Shown: one piece after another, positions 25,880-36,738 of the stretch
How the letters are laid out: each line of letters opens with the position of its first letter
Numbering within the stretch: position 1 is the first letter of the stretch
Assembly: GCF_015832195.1 (NCBI RefSeq)
Contig: NC_052027.1
Location: forward strand, 7,436,149 to 7,500,148
DNA from: Motacilla alba alba
Lineage: Eukaryota; Chordata; Aves; Passeriformes; Motacillidae
Direction of reading: 5' to 3'
Length of the DNA: 64,000 nucleotides
Made by a program: the position numbers and the translations under genes
The notes under the pieces: generated by a model
What the model saw: only the letters and a program-made list of their open reading frames with translations
The model's database searches: none
Told to the model about the DNA's origin: nothing

Positions 25880-26180
25880 GGCGTGTTTAAACCGCTCCTG
25901 AATGACTATCTTTCCTTGCATGCAGATAAAATGATCTCACGCTTGCTTTCCGAGTAATGACCCAAATTAAGAGAGAAAACACAGACCCTTCAAACCGCAT
26001 TACATTAATCTAATCACTCCCAGCAGGCCTCAGAAACTCTTTGTGATCAGAATATGGATAATCAAGCACTTGGATTACACTAAATATTCCCTTCTCATCT
26101 CCCCCCCTCCCTCACTTTTAATACGCAAGTGTCTATTCCGGCCACGTCGTTAGGAACAATATTATTCTAGCGGAGAAAGG
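25880..26180. promoter_or_regulatory. candidate conserved enhancer with four TAATC (K50 homeodomain) cores
   Basis: TAATC occurs at 26006-26010, 26011-26015 and 26059-26063, and its complement GATTA at 26073-26077. This is the core bound by K50 homeodomain proteins such as OTX and Goosecoid/PITX types. The block is AT-rich, non-repetitive and flanked by CpG-rich DNA. It starts about 0.3 kb past the FEZF2 poly(A) signal. The motifs are seen; enhancer function is inferred. Confidence 0.5.
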
Positions 26181-26649
26181 AGATTGAGGAGGCCGGGCGT
26201 GTGCGTGCTGCTCGGGCCGGGCTTGCCAATGAAGAGGGGAACGAGAGAGGCACCGAAATGCCTGGGGACGGCGTAATGGGGAGCTCACCTTTCTCCGCTT
26301 AATTGAGTGGTTAAATAGAGGGAGGCGAGGACGAGCACAGCTCGCCGCCGAGCGCAGGAACGGGAGTCATCCCCTCGCTCCGGGTTTCTGGATTCATTAT
26401 TAGGCTGCGATGTTCTCCAAGGAGCGGGCTGGGGGCTGGGGCCGGGGCTCCGGGCCCCGCGTTCCCGCTGTAGAGACGGGGCGAATTTAGAGTTTCTCGG
26501 GGTTTGCATTTTCCAGTGTCTGAAATAGCGTTTTGACGGATTGAGGAGCGAAAAAGAATGTCCCGTGATCCTGGCAGCGGGGAAAGATCGTAACTGAATT
26601 TGTTAAAAAAAATTGGGGGAGTTTTAGGTTGAAAAGAAAATTTTTAAAA

Positions 26650-27860
26650 GGAAAAAAAAAAAAAAATGCAAACCCCGCCACCTGCTAAGTCACCGCTCCG
26701 GAAACCCTGTCAGGGGGAAACAGTCCCGCAAGCGGAGGGGCTGCGGCTGAACCCCCGGCAGGCGGGAGCCGAGCCTGGCTCTCCCGCCGCCGCGACAGAC
26801 GGGGCGGGACAACCCACGGGCCGGGGACAGCGGGAGGGACCCCTGTCTCCCTGAGGACACTGCCGGGGGCGGCCACGGCAGGACGAGGTCCCGGAGGACG
26901 GGAGCGGGGTGTGCGCATCCCGAGGGGTGCCTGCGGAGCCGGTCCCGCTGCCAGGTCCGGGGGAAGCGCCGCTCTCTCCGCACCTCGGGCGCCGGGAAGA
27001 GGTCTGGGCTGCCAGCCGGGAGCCAGGCGCGGCCGCGGGCCCCACAGACAGCGCGCAGGCTGCTTCCTCAGCTCTCCTGATGGGCGAGAGCAGTGCGAAA
27101 CCCACTCCCAGGAAGGGAATTAAGGAAGTGCGTTCTTATCGCATTTTTATAAAAAGCGGCGTTGTTTACAGAGCCGTCTGGGGGGAGGGCGGCATCCCCG
27201 TCACGGCTGAGGGCATCTTCGGGGCACCCTCAAGTGCCGTGTCCGCCGCCGCGGCTGGGCTTGGTCACCCGGCCCCTCCTGGGGGGCGGTGGGCATCCCT
27301 CCCGGACCGGCTGGCGCTCCCGCTTCCCCCCGATCCCGGACGCACTGGGAAGGGGCCGCGGCAGCGCGCTCGCCACCGGCCGGCCCCGGACCCCCCCGGC
27401 TCTCGCCCGGATCCCGGCACACACAAGCCGCAGATCGCGGGGGAGGGGCGGCTCTGTCAGACACACACACGCCAGAGACTCCAATTATCTTCTCCCTCAC
27501 AAGATGTTTCTGCTGTCCACGACTGCTCACACTTCGGCACTCTTGCCAGCAAGCCTCAATAACACAAAACCCGCACAAAAACCCCTTTCCCGGCGCCGCA
27601 GCCGCGCACACAACAGATTGAGCGGTGCCGGTGCCTCGGGGGGAGGGTTAGAGGTGCCTCTGCGCTGAGAGCGACGTGCCAGCGCCTCCGTGCTTCCCCC
27701 TCGGCCCGCCCGGCCCGGCCCGGCGCTTCCCCGGGACCGGGCGGCTCCCAGGTGCGTCCCGGCACCGCGCCGGGCACCGGGAAGCGACCAACCTACAGGC
27801 AGCTGCGTTGCCCTTTTCCCTGCACTCCGCTCTCCAAACGTCTGAGCAACCAGTTTGCTG
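26650..27860. promoter_or_regulatory. CpG-rich island downstream of FEZF2
   Basis: High CpG density runs over about 1.1 kb, with many overlapping stop-free frames in all phases but no protein resemblance. It is likely part of the FEZF2 CpG domain rather than a separate gene. Confidence 0.55.
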
Positions 27861-27864
27861 CTAG

Positions 27865-28420
27865 AAACATGTTAATTGCCAACGGAGCTCATTAAGGCAT
27901 GCACATGCAAAACACAGCGAGGGAGATTAAATGGACAAAAGCGCAATAATGAACTGTCAAAAATCGGACCCATCTACACGACCAGGAGCACTCAAGAATG
28001 AGGCATTTAGAGGCAACAAAGGATTGTCTGGGACAGGAAGAAAGGACGACCTAGACTTTTGTTTAGTCAACACAATTGATTACAAATGAGAGATTAACAG
28101 GATAGCTTCAGAGTTTTTTTGAAGGAGGCAGAAGAGAAAAGTCCAATTAAGTGCACCGAATGTTAACTACATTGATTTCCACGGCCAGCGCTGGAGAAAT
28201 TCTCATTAAACCATCCCTGGCGATCCCTTTTGGAAAGTAATTTGTCTCCCTGATGGAGCAGAGAAAGGGAGCCATGTAAAGAGAAAGAAGCGCTAGTTCT
28301 TGGCACAATGAGCTTAGGAGACACACTGGAAAGAGCCAAAGGGGGAGTTAATGAGCATCTGACAAGCCGCTTGGACCCGGGCCTGGAGAGCAGCGATGAA
28401 AAGATGGAATTGGCCAACAA
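27865..28420. promoter_or_regulatory. candidate FEZF2 downstream enhancer rich in SOX-like sites
   Basis: An AT-balanced, non-repetitive block lies about 5 kb downstream of the leader exon. SOX-type cores are AACAAAGG (28015-28022) directly followed by ATTGTC (28023-28028), TTTTGTTTA (28057-28065) and ACAAT (28072-28076), plus TTAATTGCC and GATTACAAATGAG. In mammals a SOX-regulated Fezf2 forebrain enhancer is known downstream of the gene. Orthology is only suggested by position and motif content. Confidence 0.45.
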
Positions 28421-28539
28421 CTATTCTTTATATCAAACATAAAAAGGCCAATCTGAAACAGCGCTGCTCAAAGCTGGTGGGGAAGAAAAGAAAGGCCCCC
28501 AGTGAGGGGTGGAGTGGAGGGCTCAACTGCCCCATTGGG

Positions 28540-28885
28540 ACGGGGGAAGAAATGCACTGGCATGTCCCTCTCCGAGCGGGAGGAGCTGCTGGCGCTCGGC
28601 ACTACCCCGGGCGGGCACGGCAGAGGGGGCCCGGCAGCCCCGGCCCGGAGGCGCTTGCACAGACCCGAATCGCCCCAGAGCAGCCGAGCTGGGTACAGTT
28701 TTAAGAAGTTATCCCGCGGAGGGAGATCTCCGGCCAGCCCAAATCACGGCGGCCCGGCTCTCCCCGAAACCCGCCTTCCCCCTCCCTGGGGCTGCATTAG
28801 CCCGACCCCGCCTGCTGCTGGCCCCCCCGGGACCGGGCACCGGGAGCGCAGCGCAAGGCAACGCGCGTCCTGTAGACACGGCTCG
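28540..28885. promoter_or_regulatory. small CpG-rich patch
   Basis: A GC/CpG-rich stretch lies between two AT-rich candidate enhancers. No exon or repeat was recognised. Confidence 0.4.
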
Positions 28886-28889
28886 CTCG

Positions 28890-29120
28890 GAGGCTCTTAA
28901 ATCAGATTAGAGCTCGTTAATAACAATTTTGGCTTAAGTCTGTATTGACTTAGGTTTAGGAATGGCTTAGCACTTTCGCTTAAGTCAACACCAGGGCTAA
29001 ATTGACGCATGCCTTTCCCAAACCGCCGTGTCCCCCAGGACGCCCAGGTGCCCGTAGGACTTGTCCCTCTGCCTCTTTAAGCCGTTTTACGGAAGTATTT
29101 GCATGAATTTTAAGCAAGCC
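28890..29120. promoter_or_regulatory. candidate conserved element with repeated CTTAAGTC/GACTTAGG-like motifs
   Basis: Contains GAGCTCGTTAATAACAATTTTG (read from about 28911), then GGCTTAAGTCTGTATTGAC, GACTTAGGTTTAGG and CGCTTAAGTCAACA within 100 bp. CTTAAGT is an NKX2-type homeodomain core, and two exact copies are present. A SOX-like AACAAT is nearby. Confidence 0.4.
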
Positions 29121-29989
29121 TGCTGGGCCTCGACTGTGCCAGCCCACCCCTGCGGGCCATCCACGAGGGTCCCCTCCAGGGACGGGTTTCCCGGGCCTCA
29201 CCCTCCTAGGGTTGCGATCAGGGCACTTCTGTTCTTTTAGGCTCCTGCTGCCAGCCCTTGTGCTCCTTCCCCAGCCCTCACGGTGTGGCTCCTGCCCACT
29301 CCCCCAACACCTCCTCACGCCTCTCTCCTCAGGTCCCCCCTAACTCCTTCAAATTTATACCCTGGGTACCCCCAGACAGCCGGGGCTGCATTGCCATCCG
29401 CAGCCGAGTTCTGTTCAGAGACTAAGGCTCCAGGGGCAGCTGCCCGGCTCCCGAGGGAAAAGACGGCACGGCGGGTCCCAGCGGAGGCATTCCCTCCAGC
29501 CGGGACCGACAGCGGCCCCAGCGAGGGCTACAGGCTCCCTGCCCGGCTACCTTGGAGCCGCTGAGAACCTCATGCGGATGGGATGCCAAGGCACAGGTAG
29601 ACAGGTAGACCCTGGGGCTGTGCAGGCAGAGGGGGCCACCAGCAGGGAAAGGCACCCACCCCTTGGACTGCCATCCTGGAGCGGTTACCGCGATCACCCC
29701 CCGGCCTTCCTCTCCTGAGGATTCCTGCACTCAGACCTCACACCGCCGCCAGCTCTGCCCGAACCAGCCACCCTCCCGCCTCCCCACCTTCTCAGCAGCC
29801 CTCTCCAAGGTACGGTGCTGTGCTGACCAACACCGTCACCACGGGACCTTAGAGAAGACACATAAGGGGGAGGGGGAAATTCCCTTACCAGCTGGTTTCT
29901 ACCACACATCCTGATTCTCCAGGTGACACTGTCCCAGCTTTTAACCCCACTCCTAGCCTACTCTTATTGCTAACCCTACCTAGCTCAAA

Positions 29990-30090
29990 GCCGTAGCCTC
30001 GTGTTATTTGTATTTATCTCATCGATTTACTGCAATTGCTTAATTGATTGAATTACGGGTAACACGTGCCCTCAATTAAAAATTAAAAAA
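29990..30090. promoter_or_regulatory. candidate homeodomain-rich element
   Basis: A tight series of TTGTATTTATCTCATCGAT, GCAATTGCTTAATTGATT, GAATTACGGGTAACACGTG and CAATTAAAAATTAAA. It contains CAATTG and CACGTG E-boxes and several TAAT cores, followed by A-rich simple sequence. Confidence 0.35.
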
Positions 30091-30509
30091 AAGAAAAAAG
30101 AAAAAAAAAGTAAAAGGGTACATTTGGACTTCTGTGCTCTCTGTTTCACGGGCTGCTTCCCCTCATAAGGTGACGAAGCTGCAGCAGGGCCATGTGGCTC
30201 AGCCCTCAGGGAGCCTCGGGCGTGCTCCCCAAGCAGCCGTTCAGTGCGGGTGCTTCAGGTCACCGGTGATCTTAAACTCTGCTTCAAAGTGACTCCCGTA
30301 GGAGCGTGTTTAGTCACCGAAGCACCTTTTTGTCCCAAATGGGGACAAAATGCTGTCAGAAACAGACCACAGAAAAGGTCCGCTCCCAGAATTCTGGGTG
30401 CGTAAGCCCGAAACAGCACAAAACTTGACTTCTTCAAATATTTGCATCTTTGCCGTCTTCTGCGTTGGCAGAAGAAGCAGGCTGATGACAAACTTTAAAA
30501 GAGATCTGA

Positions 30510-30740
30510 TCCGGGGGCCGAAACACTCCCAGCCGATGGGACAAGGAGTGGGCACCTCGCTGGACCCACTTCTCCTCTCCCGGCTCCTCGCCGAGCCTCT
30601 CGGAGCATCCCCGGCCGCTGCGGGCAAGGCGCACACACGGGGCCACAGCAGCGCCGGGGGGCAGCGGCAGCCCCGTCCCAGCCCGCGGGGCGGCTCTGCC
30701 AGCGGCGGCCCGGAGCCCAAACACACCGGGGATGGCGCTT
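30510..30740. promoter_or_regulatory. small CpG-rich patch
   Basis: A CpG-dense stretch without splice-bounded coding potential, part of the broad CpG domain. Confidence 0.4.
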
Positions 30741-30929
30741 TGAACCTCTTGAGAGACCGAGGCCACGGGAGCCAGGTATTCTCCCACATCAGCGCCACCG
30801 CAATGGACACGATTGTCCTGTGAAGGGCTCCGGCGCTTAAACCGCAGAAAGCACCTGAGAGCTCCTGCAGCCGCGCTCCCGAGGTCCCGCAGACTGATAC
30901 TCCTTCCACTGTCTTCTCACTGCTGCCAG

Positions 30930-31110
30930 TTGCCAAGATATTTCACATAAATAGAAGCTTTCTGATTTATTATCAGCCTCTCCCTTCTGATTCATTATGT
31001 TAATGAATTGAGATATTACCAACACTGGATTATCGTATCTATCAATGAGTCCAGCAAAAGTAAGCTAATTATAGAGGAAAAAGCCAAGTGTACCCGGAAA
31101 CTTAATACAA
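30930..31110. promoter_or_regulatory. candidate conserved AT-rich element
   Basis: Contains GATTTATTATCAGCC, GATTCATTATGTTAATGAAT, GAGATATTACC and TAAGCTAATTATAG. TAAT/ATTA cores are numerous, there is no repeat structure, and flanks are GC-rich. This is typical of developmental non-coding elements; conservation is untested. Confidence 0.45.
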
Positions 31111-31319
31111 AGAAACGTCCGGGAAATAGAGCAAAGCGGCTGCAGTAGTTTAAGCACCTTCTAAACACAGATTCCAGTCGTCTGGGGACCGCGACACTTT
31201 GGGTCACATAGACAAGCCTTTTTCCTAGGGATTTACGGATACGTTTTTTTTTTACCCTTAACAATATTATTACGAGCGTTTCCAAGGAATCAAACCCGCT
31301 GCCCAGAGCTTTCCTGGGA

Positions 31320-31700
31320 ATCTCGGCGCCGTTGAGTGAGGGAGGACACACACACACAATGCGCCTCCCGTTCCCTCTCCCAGCGCACCGCTCCCGGCGA
31401 CGCGCAGTCCCCGCGCCCCGATCAGACCGCCCGGCACCCGCCTGTCCTCCCCCGCGCCGCGGCCAGCTCATTTCCCACCGGGCAACCACCGAGAAACGGG
31501 GATTGTTTTGTCGGGGCTTTTTTCCATCCCCTCCTTTCTCCCCTTCCCACAGCCGCTCGGCTCGGCGTTTCCCCGGCTCGAAGCAGCGCTGCCCCTCGGG
31601 CAGAGCCCGCAGCGGCGGGGCGCGGGGCGAGCGCGGCCGCGGAGCGCAGCGCGCAGGTTCGCGGCGCGGAACAAAGCTGCCGGCATGCGCTTCGCTTTGA
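31320..31700. promoter_or_regulatory. orphan CpG island between FEZF2 and C3orf14
   Basis: About 380 bp of dense CpG, over 6 kb past the FEZF2 3' end and about 15 kb from the C3orf14 promoter, with AT-rich sequence on both sides. No supported protein-coding exon starts here. It could be an unannotated non-coding RNA promoter, or the outer edge of the FEZF2 CpG domain. Confidence 0.55.
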
Positions 31701-32399
31701 ACACATTATCCTCCGGAAGCTTTTATTGAGCAACAGTCAGAGCTCCGTGAATGAAGCTATTGGAACACATACGAACTAAATGGGTAAAGAAAGGCAAGTC
31801 TGGTTACCGAAATTGCGTTTCTCATTTCCCATTCACCGCAGTGAGGCAGGTACTTATTTACTGCGGCTTCAAGCTACGGTAATTAGTAAAGGAGACTGTA
31901 ATTTACCTAAAGGAAGGCAATTTTCCCCTTTTATTAATTTACAATAGATTTGTAAAATAATCTTACAGCAGCTGGTTCTGCTTGAATCTGTTTCAAAAGT
32001 GTGATGTAAATACTGTCTCACACTATTTTGTTGCTTATTAGGGTTTTCTGGTAGGTGATACGACTGAGAGTGAGGGGAACGAACACCACACATTTATTTT
32101 TAAGATTATCATCACAGCGATAAAACTTATGGGAAGAAGTGAGCATACTTTCTATCCGTATGCGTTAAAAACACACGTATCCAAAGCAAGCCAAATGTAA
32201 AAGCTACAACTGGAAGGCTACAAACACAGCGGGTACAGCTTAGCGCATTTTCAAGAGCTGTTTTAACTGTGTTTAAAAGGAGTAGCAAATTCCCAAATTA
32301 AATCACCCTATTTATAGCAAAGACAAAGAGTTTCACACAGCAGGAGGATGTACTAAAGAACCATTTTCCCCCACCTGTTTCCTTAGCAAGGGTTTAAGT

Positions 32400-32600
32400 A
32401 TATCTACATCTTCCTAGTAATCGCGTATCTGAAGTAATTTAGCTTACACATTATGAAACAATAGGAAGACTGAAAATAATCGATCTGAGATTCATTACAT
32501 TTGGATTTTTCATCAGCGAACTTCTGAGATTTTAATCTTCACTCAGCAGATTAATATTTCATCTCAGAGTCAGAGGAAAATAAACACCATACCTAAGCAA
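32400..32600. promoter_or_regulatory. candidate conserved AT-rich element
   Basis: GTAATCGCGTATCTG, AAAATAATCGATCTGAG, GATTCATTACATTTGG and GCAGATTAATATTTCATC lie in about 170 bp of unique sequence. Three contain TAATC/GATTA-type or TAAT cores. Function is inferred. Confidence 0.35.
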
Positions 32601-33735
32601 AGTTATTTTTCACTGGCCTACTCGCTGTTCACACTTGGCTGCAGCAGGCACCAACTCACATCCAACTCACACATGGAGTGCAACACTGATCAAAGCTTTA
32701 TTTCAACTATAACACAGTATATCCATGGATTATAATCCTTGAGCAAACAGAATATCACAGTAATGAAGACCTTAGCATTACAAATATGTTAAAACAGCTT
32801 GCATTTGGGGTGATATTTAAGGTCAAGTTGTATCTGAACACAAGTATTAAAATATTATGAAAATTACCATTATGGAGTAAATAATGTTTTCTTTCAGATA
32901 TAACCTCTAAAAGTACATTCCATTTTAAATTTGGTTTTCTTATTTTTCAGTACCAACAAGCTCAAATTGAGCATCTACATCCCCAACCTGCTCCATGTGA
33001 ATAAAAAAGACAGAAATTAAGAACTATAAGCTCAGCCTAAAAATTAGCTCCCAACTTCTTTGAAAACATGACCCTGAATAAATACAATCAAGAGGATACC
33101 ACAGTGTCAGATATGCATCTAAACCAACTTACGATTTCAAATGTACTCTAAAATTAAATTAATAGGCTTGTGGAAGATTCTGCAGAGTAAGAAATTTCTT
33201 ATCCTAGGGAAAAGTAACATGCCTTGCCTTCTGCTCCTGCCCCCACAGCCAGAATAACTGAGAAAGTAAAAAGCTTGGGAATGTGATGGTAGAGGTGACA
33301 AGATGGGTGAACAGGCTGTGCTCCTGGGTTAGTATTGGGGTTACTCATCTGTGCATTAACCTAGAAAAGTATGATTAATTAATTCTTTTTGCAAGATACT
33401 ACAAGATTAACTTACAAACAGGAAAACCTTTGGGTTTTCTCACTGCTCTTTACTCAATTGCTGTCCCCCACCTATCAGAAAAGCACAGGAAGCAACAGGC
33501 CCCCAGGACCACTGCACCTTATGTACACATATATTGTAACACAAAAGGGCAAGCAGCAAGTCAAGACTGTAGAGTAACAAGTTTAGGGGGGTGGGGTTTT
33601 TTTCTTTTTTTTAATATTTTTTTTTCTTTTTGTTCTTTTGGGGGTGTGGTGAGTTTGTTTTTTTGAGAAAGAAAATTAAATAAAAAATTTACTCACGATG
33701 AGTAGGAAATTACAGAAGATATATATGATTTAATT

Positions 33736-33767
<32 letters not shown>

Positions 33768-36470
33768 TACAAATATATATATTGTTGGGTAAGATAGGGT
33801 ATAGGGTATAACTACACGCAATCAATATGTTTGGAGTGATTGTCTTGACTTGGTGAAAAATACCCATTCAAGATCTCATAGGAGACCAATATTAACTCGC
33901 ATCAGTACAAATCTCTTAGGGCGATTCTTAAATTTTTTTAAAGCACACCAAAATTTTACATTTGCTTTCTCAAATCTGTATCTATAAAAAAGGCAAATAT
34001 CAAGCTAGCCCAGCCATGGTAAATTAAACTCAACAAATCTAAGTAGAACAGGAGATACCACATAATTATAGTCCTTTGCCACTGCATGCCCCAACTCAAC
34101 AGACACTTGCCCCTGCCCCTATTACTGTGCTATTCCAGTCATAGGCAATTGCATTTGTTTGTTTCAAACCACAGGCCAACATGAAGGCCTTTGTCTCTGA
34201 GAACAGTCACCTACACATATTCCTGCTTTAAATGGTTCCCTTCACTCAGTTTTTCTTTTCCTGGACATGTTCCTACATAGTTTTCCTTGAACTAGTTGCC
34301 CTGTTGCTTCTAAAGTTATGCTGCAGGAAATGGAATTAAATTCCTTCTTTGAAGATGATTTCATTTTACTCTCAGGCTCGCTATGTCAGCACCTAACTGC
34401 AGCAGGGTAACTACCCTAACCCTGCTTGCAGGTGCTTTTCATGCATGTTGCCAAATTCTCACCTGTGGAGCTGCCATGCACCCCGTGTCCACACCCCCAG
34501 ATCTCCTTCCAGGGGAAAGCACCAGGGCAAGGAGAGAGTGAGAGCCTGCATTGTGTCCCAGTGGTTAGGCAGAGTCAGAAGAGATAAGGACTCAGATTAT
34601 TTGCATGTATAAAGTTCTTAGGGGCCCAGATTTTTGTTGAAGTGATTTCTCTTTGGATGCAAAGAGCAGGATGAATCCCACTCTTTGTTAGTAACTAACT
34701 GCTCATCCATCCCTTCATTCTGAGCATCATGTATAATAGGTTTTCCCTTCTTGTGTGTTCAACCAGTTCCAATTATTTGCTTTTTAAATGCGAGCTCTAT
34801 AACTGTAAGATCCATACACATTCCCATTAAATCAGATTGAGAATCACATTGTGAGTTTACAGAAGAAAATATTACCAAGTTGTCTTTGTGACAGAACACT
34901 GAGTAGGTATAAAATTGCAATGGTCTCTATGCCAAGTTTTTTTTAAGCTCTCAGCTTGTAAGATGAAAGCCTAATTTGATATTTTTGTAGTTATATAACA
35001 GTTCTAATATTTTGTGACATTTTGTATTGTGACACTATAGATGAAATTGTCATCGGACTGACACCCTTTACTGTTTATTCCTTAATTACAACTGTTAACA
35101 ACACTGCAGAGAAGCGTGCTAATCTGCCATCACATATTATGAAAACAACGTTATTGTTACAAACACCAACACCCACTCAACAGGATAATTCTAAGATGGC
35201 AGTTTCTGTAAAAAGTTATCAGTGTAATGGACACTTCAATAGAAAAAGTTTAAAATGAACTCCTAATATTCCCGTGGAAAACATACAACAATTTAATATT
35301 GCACCTGAAGTTTTGATTTTATTGTGTCAGTGATTCTTTATGCTGCATAGGGATATAATGTTTTTTGACTAGTGGAGTCTCGATGTAGTATGAAGATGCA
35401 TAGCTCAGATAACTAGTAGACTAGCAATATTTGCAATCATTACATTTTCACATCCTCAGACACTGGCAGAGGTACTTTTTTCCCCCTACTACTTCCAGGT
35501 TGGGGGTGGAATGATGTTGATGCAAGAGATTAAATTTTAACAGTATGTTGACTCAAGTCCAGGTTCTTAAGAATAAAATGAATTAATATTTTATCGGCTT
35601 CTTTTGCTTAGGAAAGAAATTTTCTGCAGGCCACGTCACACACCAGAAAGGATCTTCCACTGAACTGACACTTTTAGAAGTTCTAAAATTGTGAATTTTT
35701 CTTACCAAGTTCGCTCAGTAGAATTAAAACTCACTGATACTGCACCTCTGTGCAGGAGGAACCTGTTCAGTGGCTGAAAATGAAAATATTGTATCTTCAA
35801 CTTCTGTATACGCTGTTCTTGGAAAGCCACTGTCAGTTACCTTTCAGTTTGCTTCTTGCAAACTTTTCATACCTCAAAAAGTTCTAATTTGTAGATTGTA
35901 TCAGCAGGAAGAAAACAGAATTAAAAGCAGCAAAAAGCCCTAGAGATTTGTTTGCCCACCCGTCAGACAGCAAACACAATATAGGCAGAAGGAGGTTGGG
36001 AAAAGCTGCCTGGAGTGAGGTGTATGAGTGATAAAAGTGGCAATGACAAAAAATCAGGGAAAACAAGATGCAGAAATTCAAGTTTGTTCCTTCTACAACT
36101 GCTCTCGCGCAGGTTCTTGCACAGGTTCCTGGTGCCAAACCAAGGCTACTCTGCTGCACAGTCTGCCTTTTTTGCTAACAGTAAATTCTCCCTTTCTGCC
36201 TCATCCACGAGCAGGCATGCAGCACAGATGACTGAAGTGAAGAAAGATAATGCAAGAATCTGTCCTTACTTATATCGCACTTATATGCAGAAGCAGAGGA
36301 TTAAAAATAACATAAAACTCTTCTCACACTGAAAACCCAATTGCCTTGGTGGAAATCTATACACCAATGTTTCTCATTCTTGATCTTAAAAGCTCATGTG
36401 AGGATTGCTTCTCTAGTACAGAATAAAAATAAGGAACACTACACAATGCAACAATGAAATGAAATGATCC
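32601..36470. other. AT-rich intergenic DNA
   Basis: No exon or confident mobile element seen. It contains a TA microsatellite (33735-33782) and T-rich simple sequence (33597-33664). The part nearest C3orf14 may include its 3' UTR. Confidence 0.65.
33721..33782. repeat. (TA)n microsatellite
   Basis: Alternating TA with few interruptions, ending near an ATATATATTG boundary. Confidence 0.95.
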
Positions 36471-36594
36471 TATATAATTAATTTTAATTTAAATTATTTA
36501 CATTTCAATTTAATGGCATGATATTCTGTTGCCCAATCTGGATGATCTTCTCTGCTTAAGTGATAAATTACATAACAAAATGAAACTAAAATGT

Positions 36595-36738
36595 TTATTT
36601 TTGTGAATCTTCTTCAGGGTACTTTATGCTCTGCTTTGTAGCTTTCATTTTCTTAAAGCCAATAGGAACTTCTGCTCTTCCTAAAAGAAACTCTTCCCAT
36701 TTGGGAAGAGATTCTTTTATTGATGCCCAATAGAGAGT
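36595..36738 (-). CDS. C3orf14: C3orf14 coding exon 4 (terminal)
   Basis: The acceptor reads TTTCTCAG on the - strand. It encodes 47 residues, including the conserved YWAS and [11 protein letters not shown] motifs, then a lysine-rich, poorly conserved tail ending DSQK. The stop TAA lies at 36595-36597. Confidence 0.95.
   Translation of the reverse strand, partial: TLYWASIKESLPKWEEFLLGRAEVPIGFKKMKATKQSIKYPEEDSQK

Noticed and set aside
26690..27777. Several 70-217-codon frames downstream of FEZF2
   Set aside because: CpG-island artefacts with no recognisable domain, no supporting splice structure and overlapping frames on both strands.
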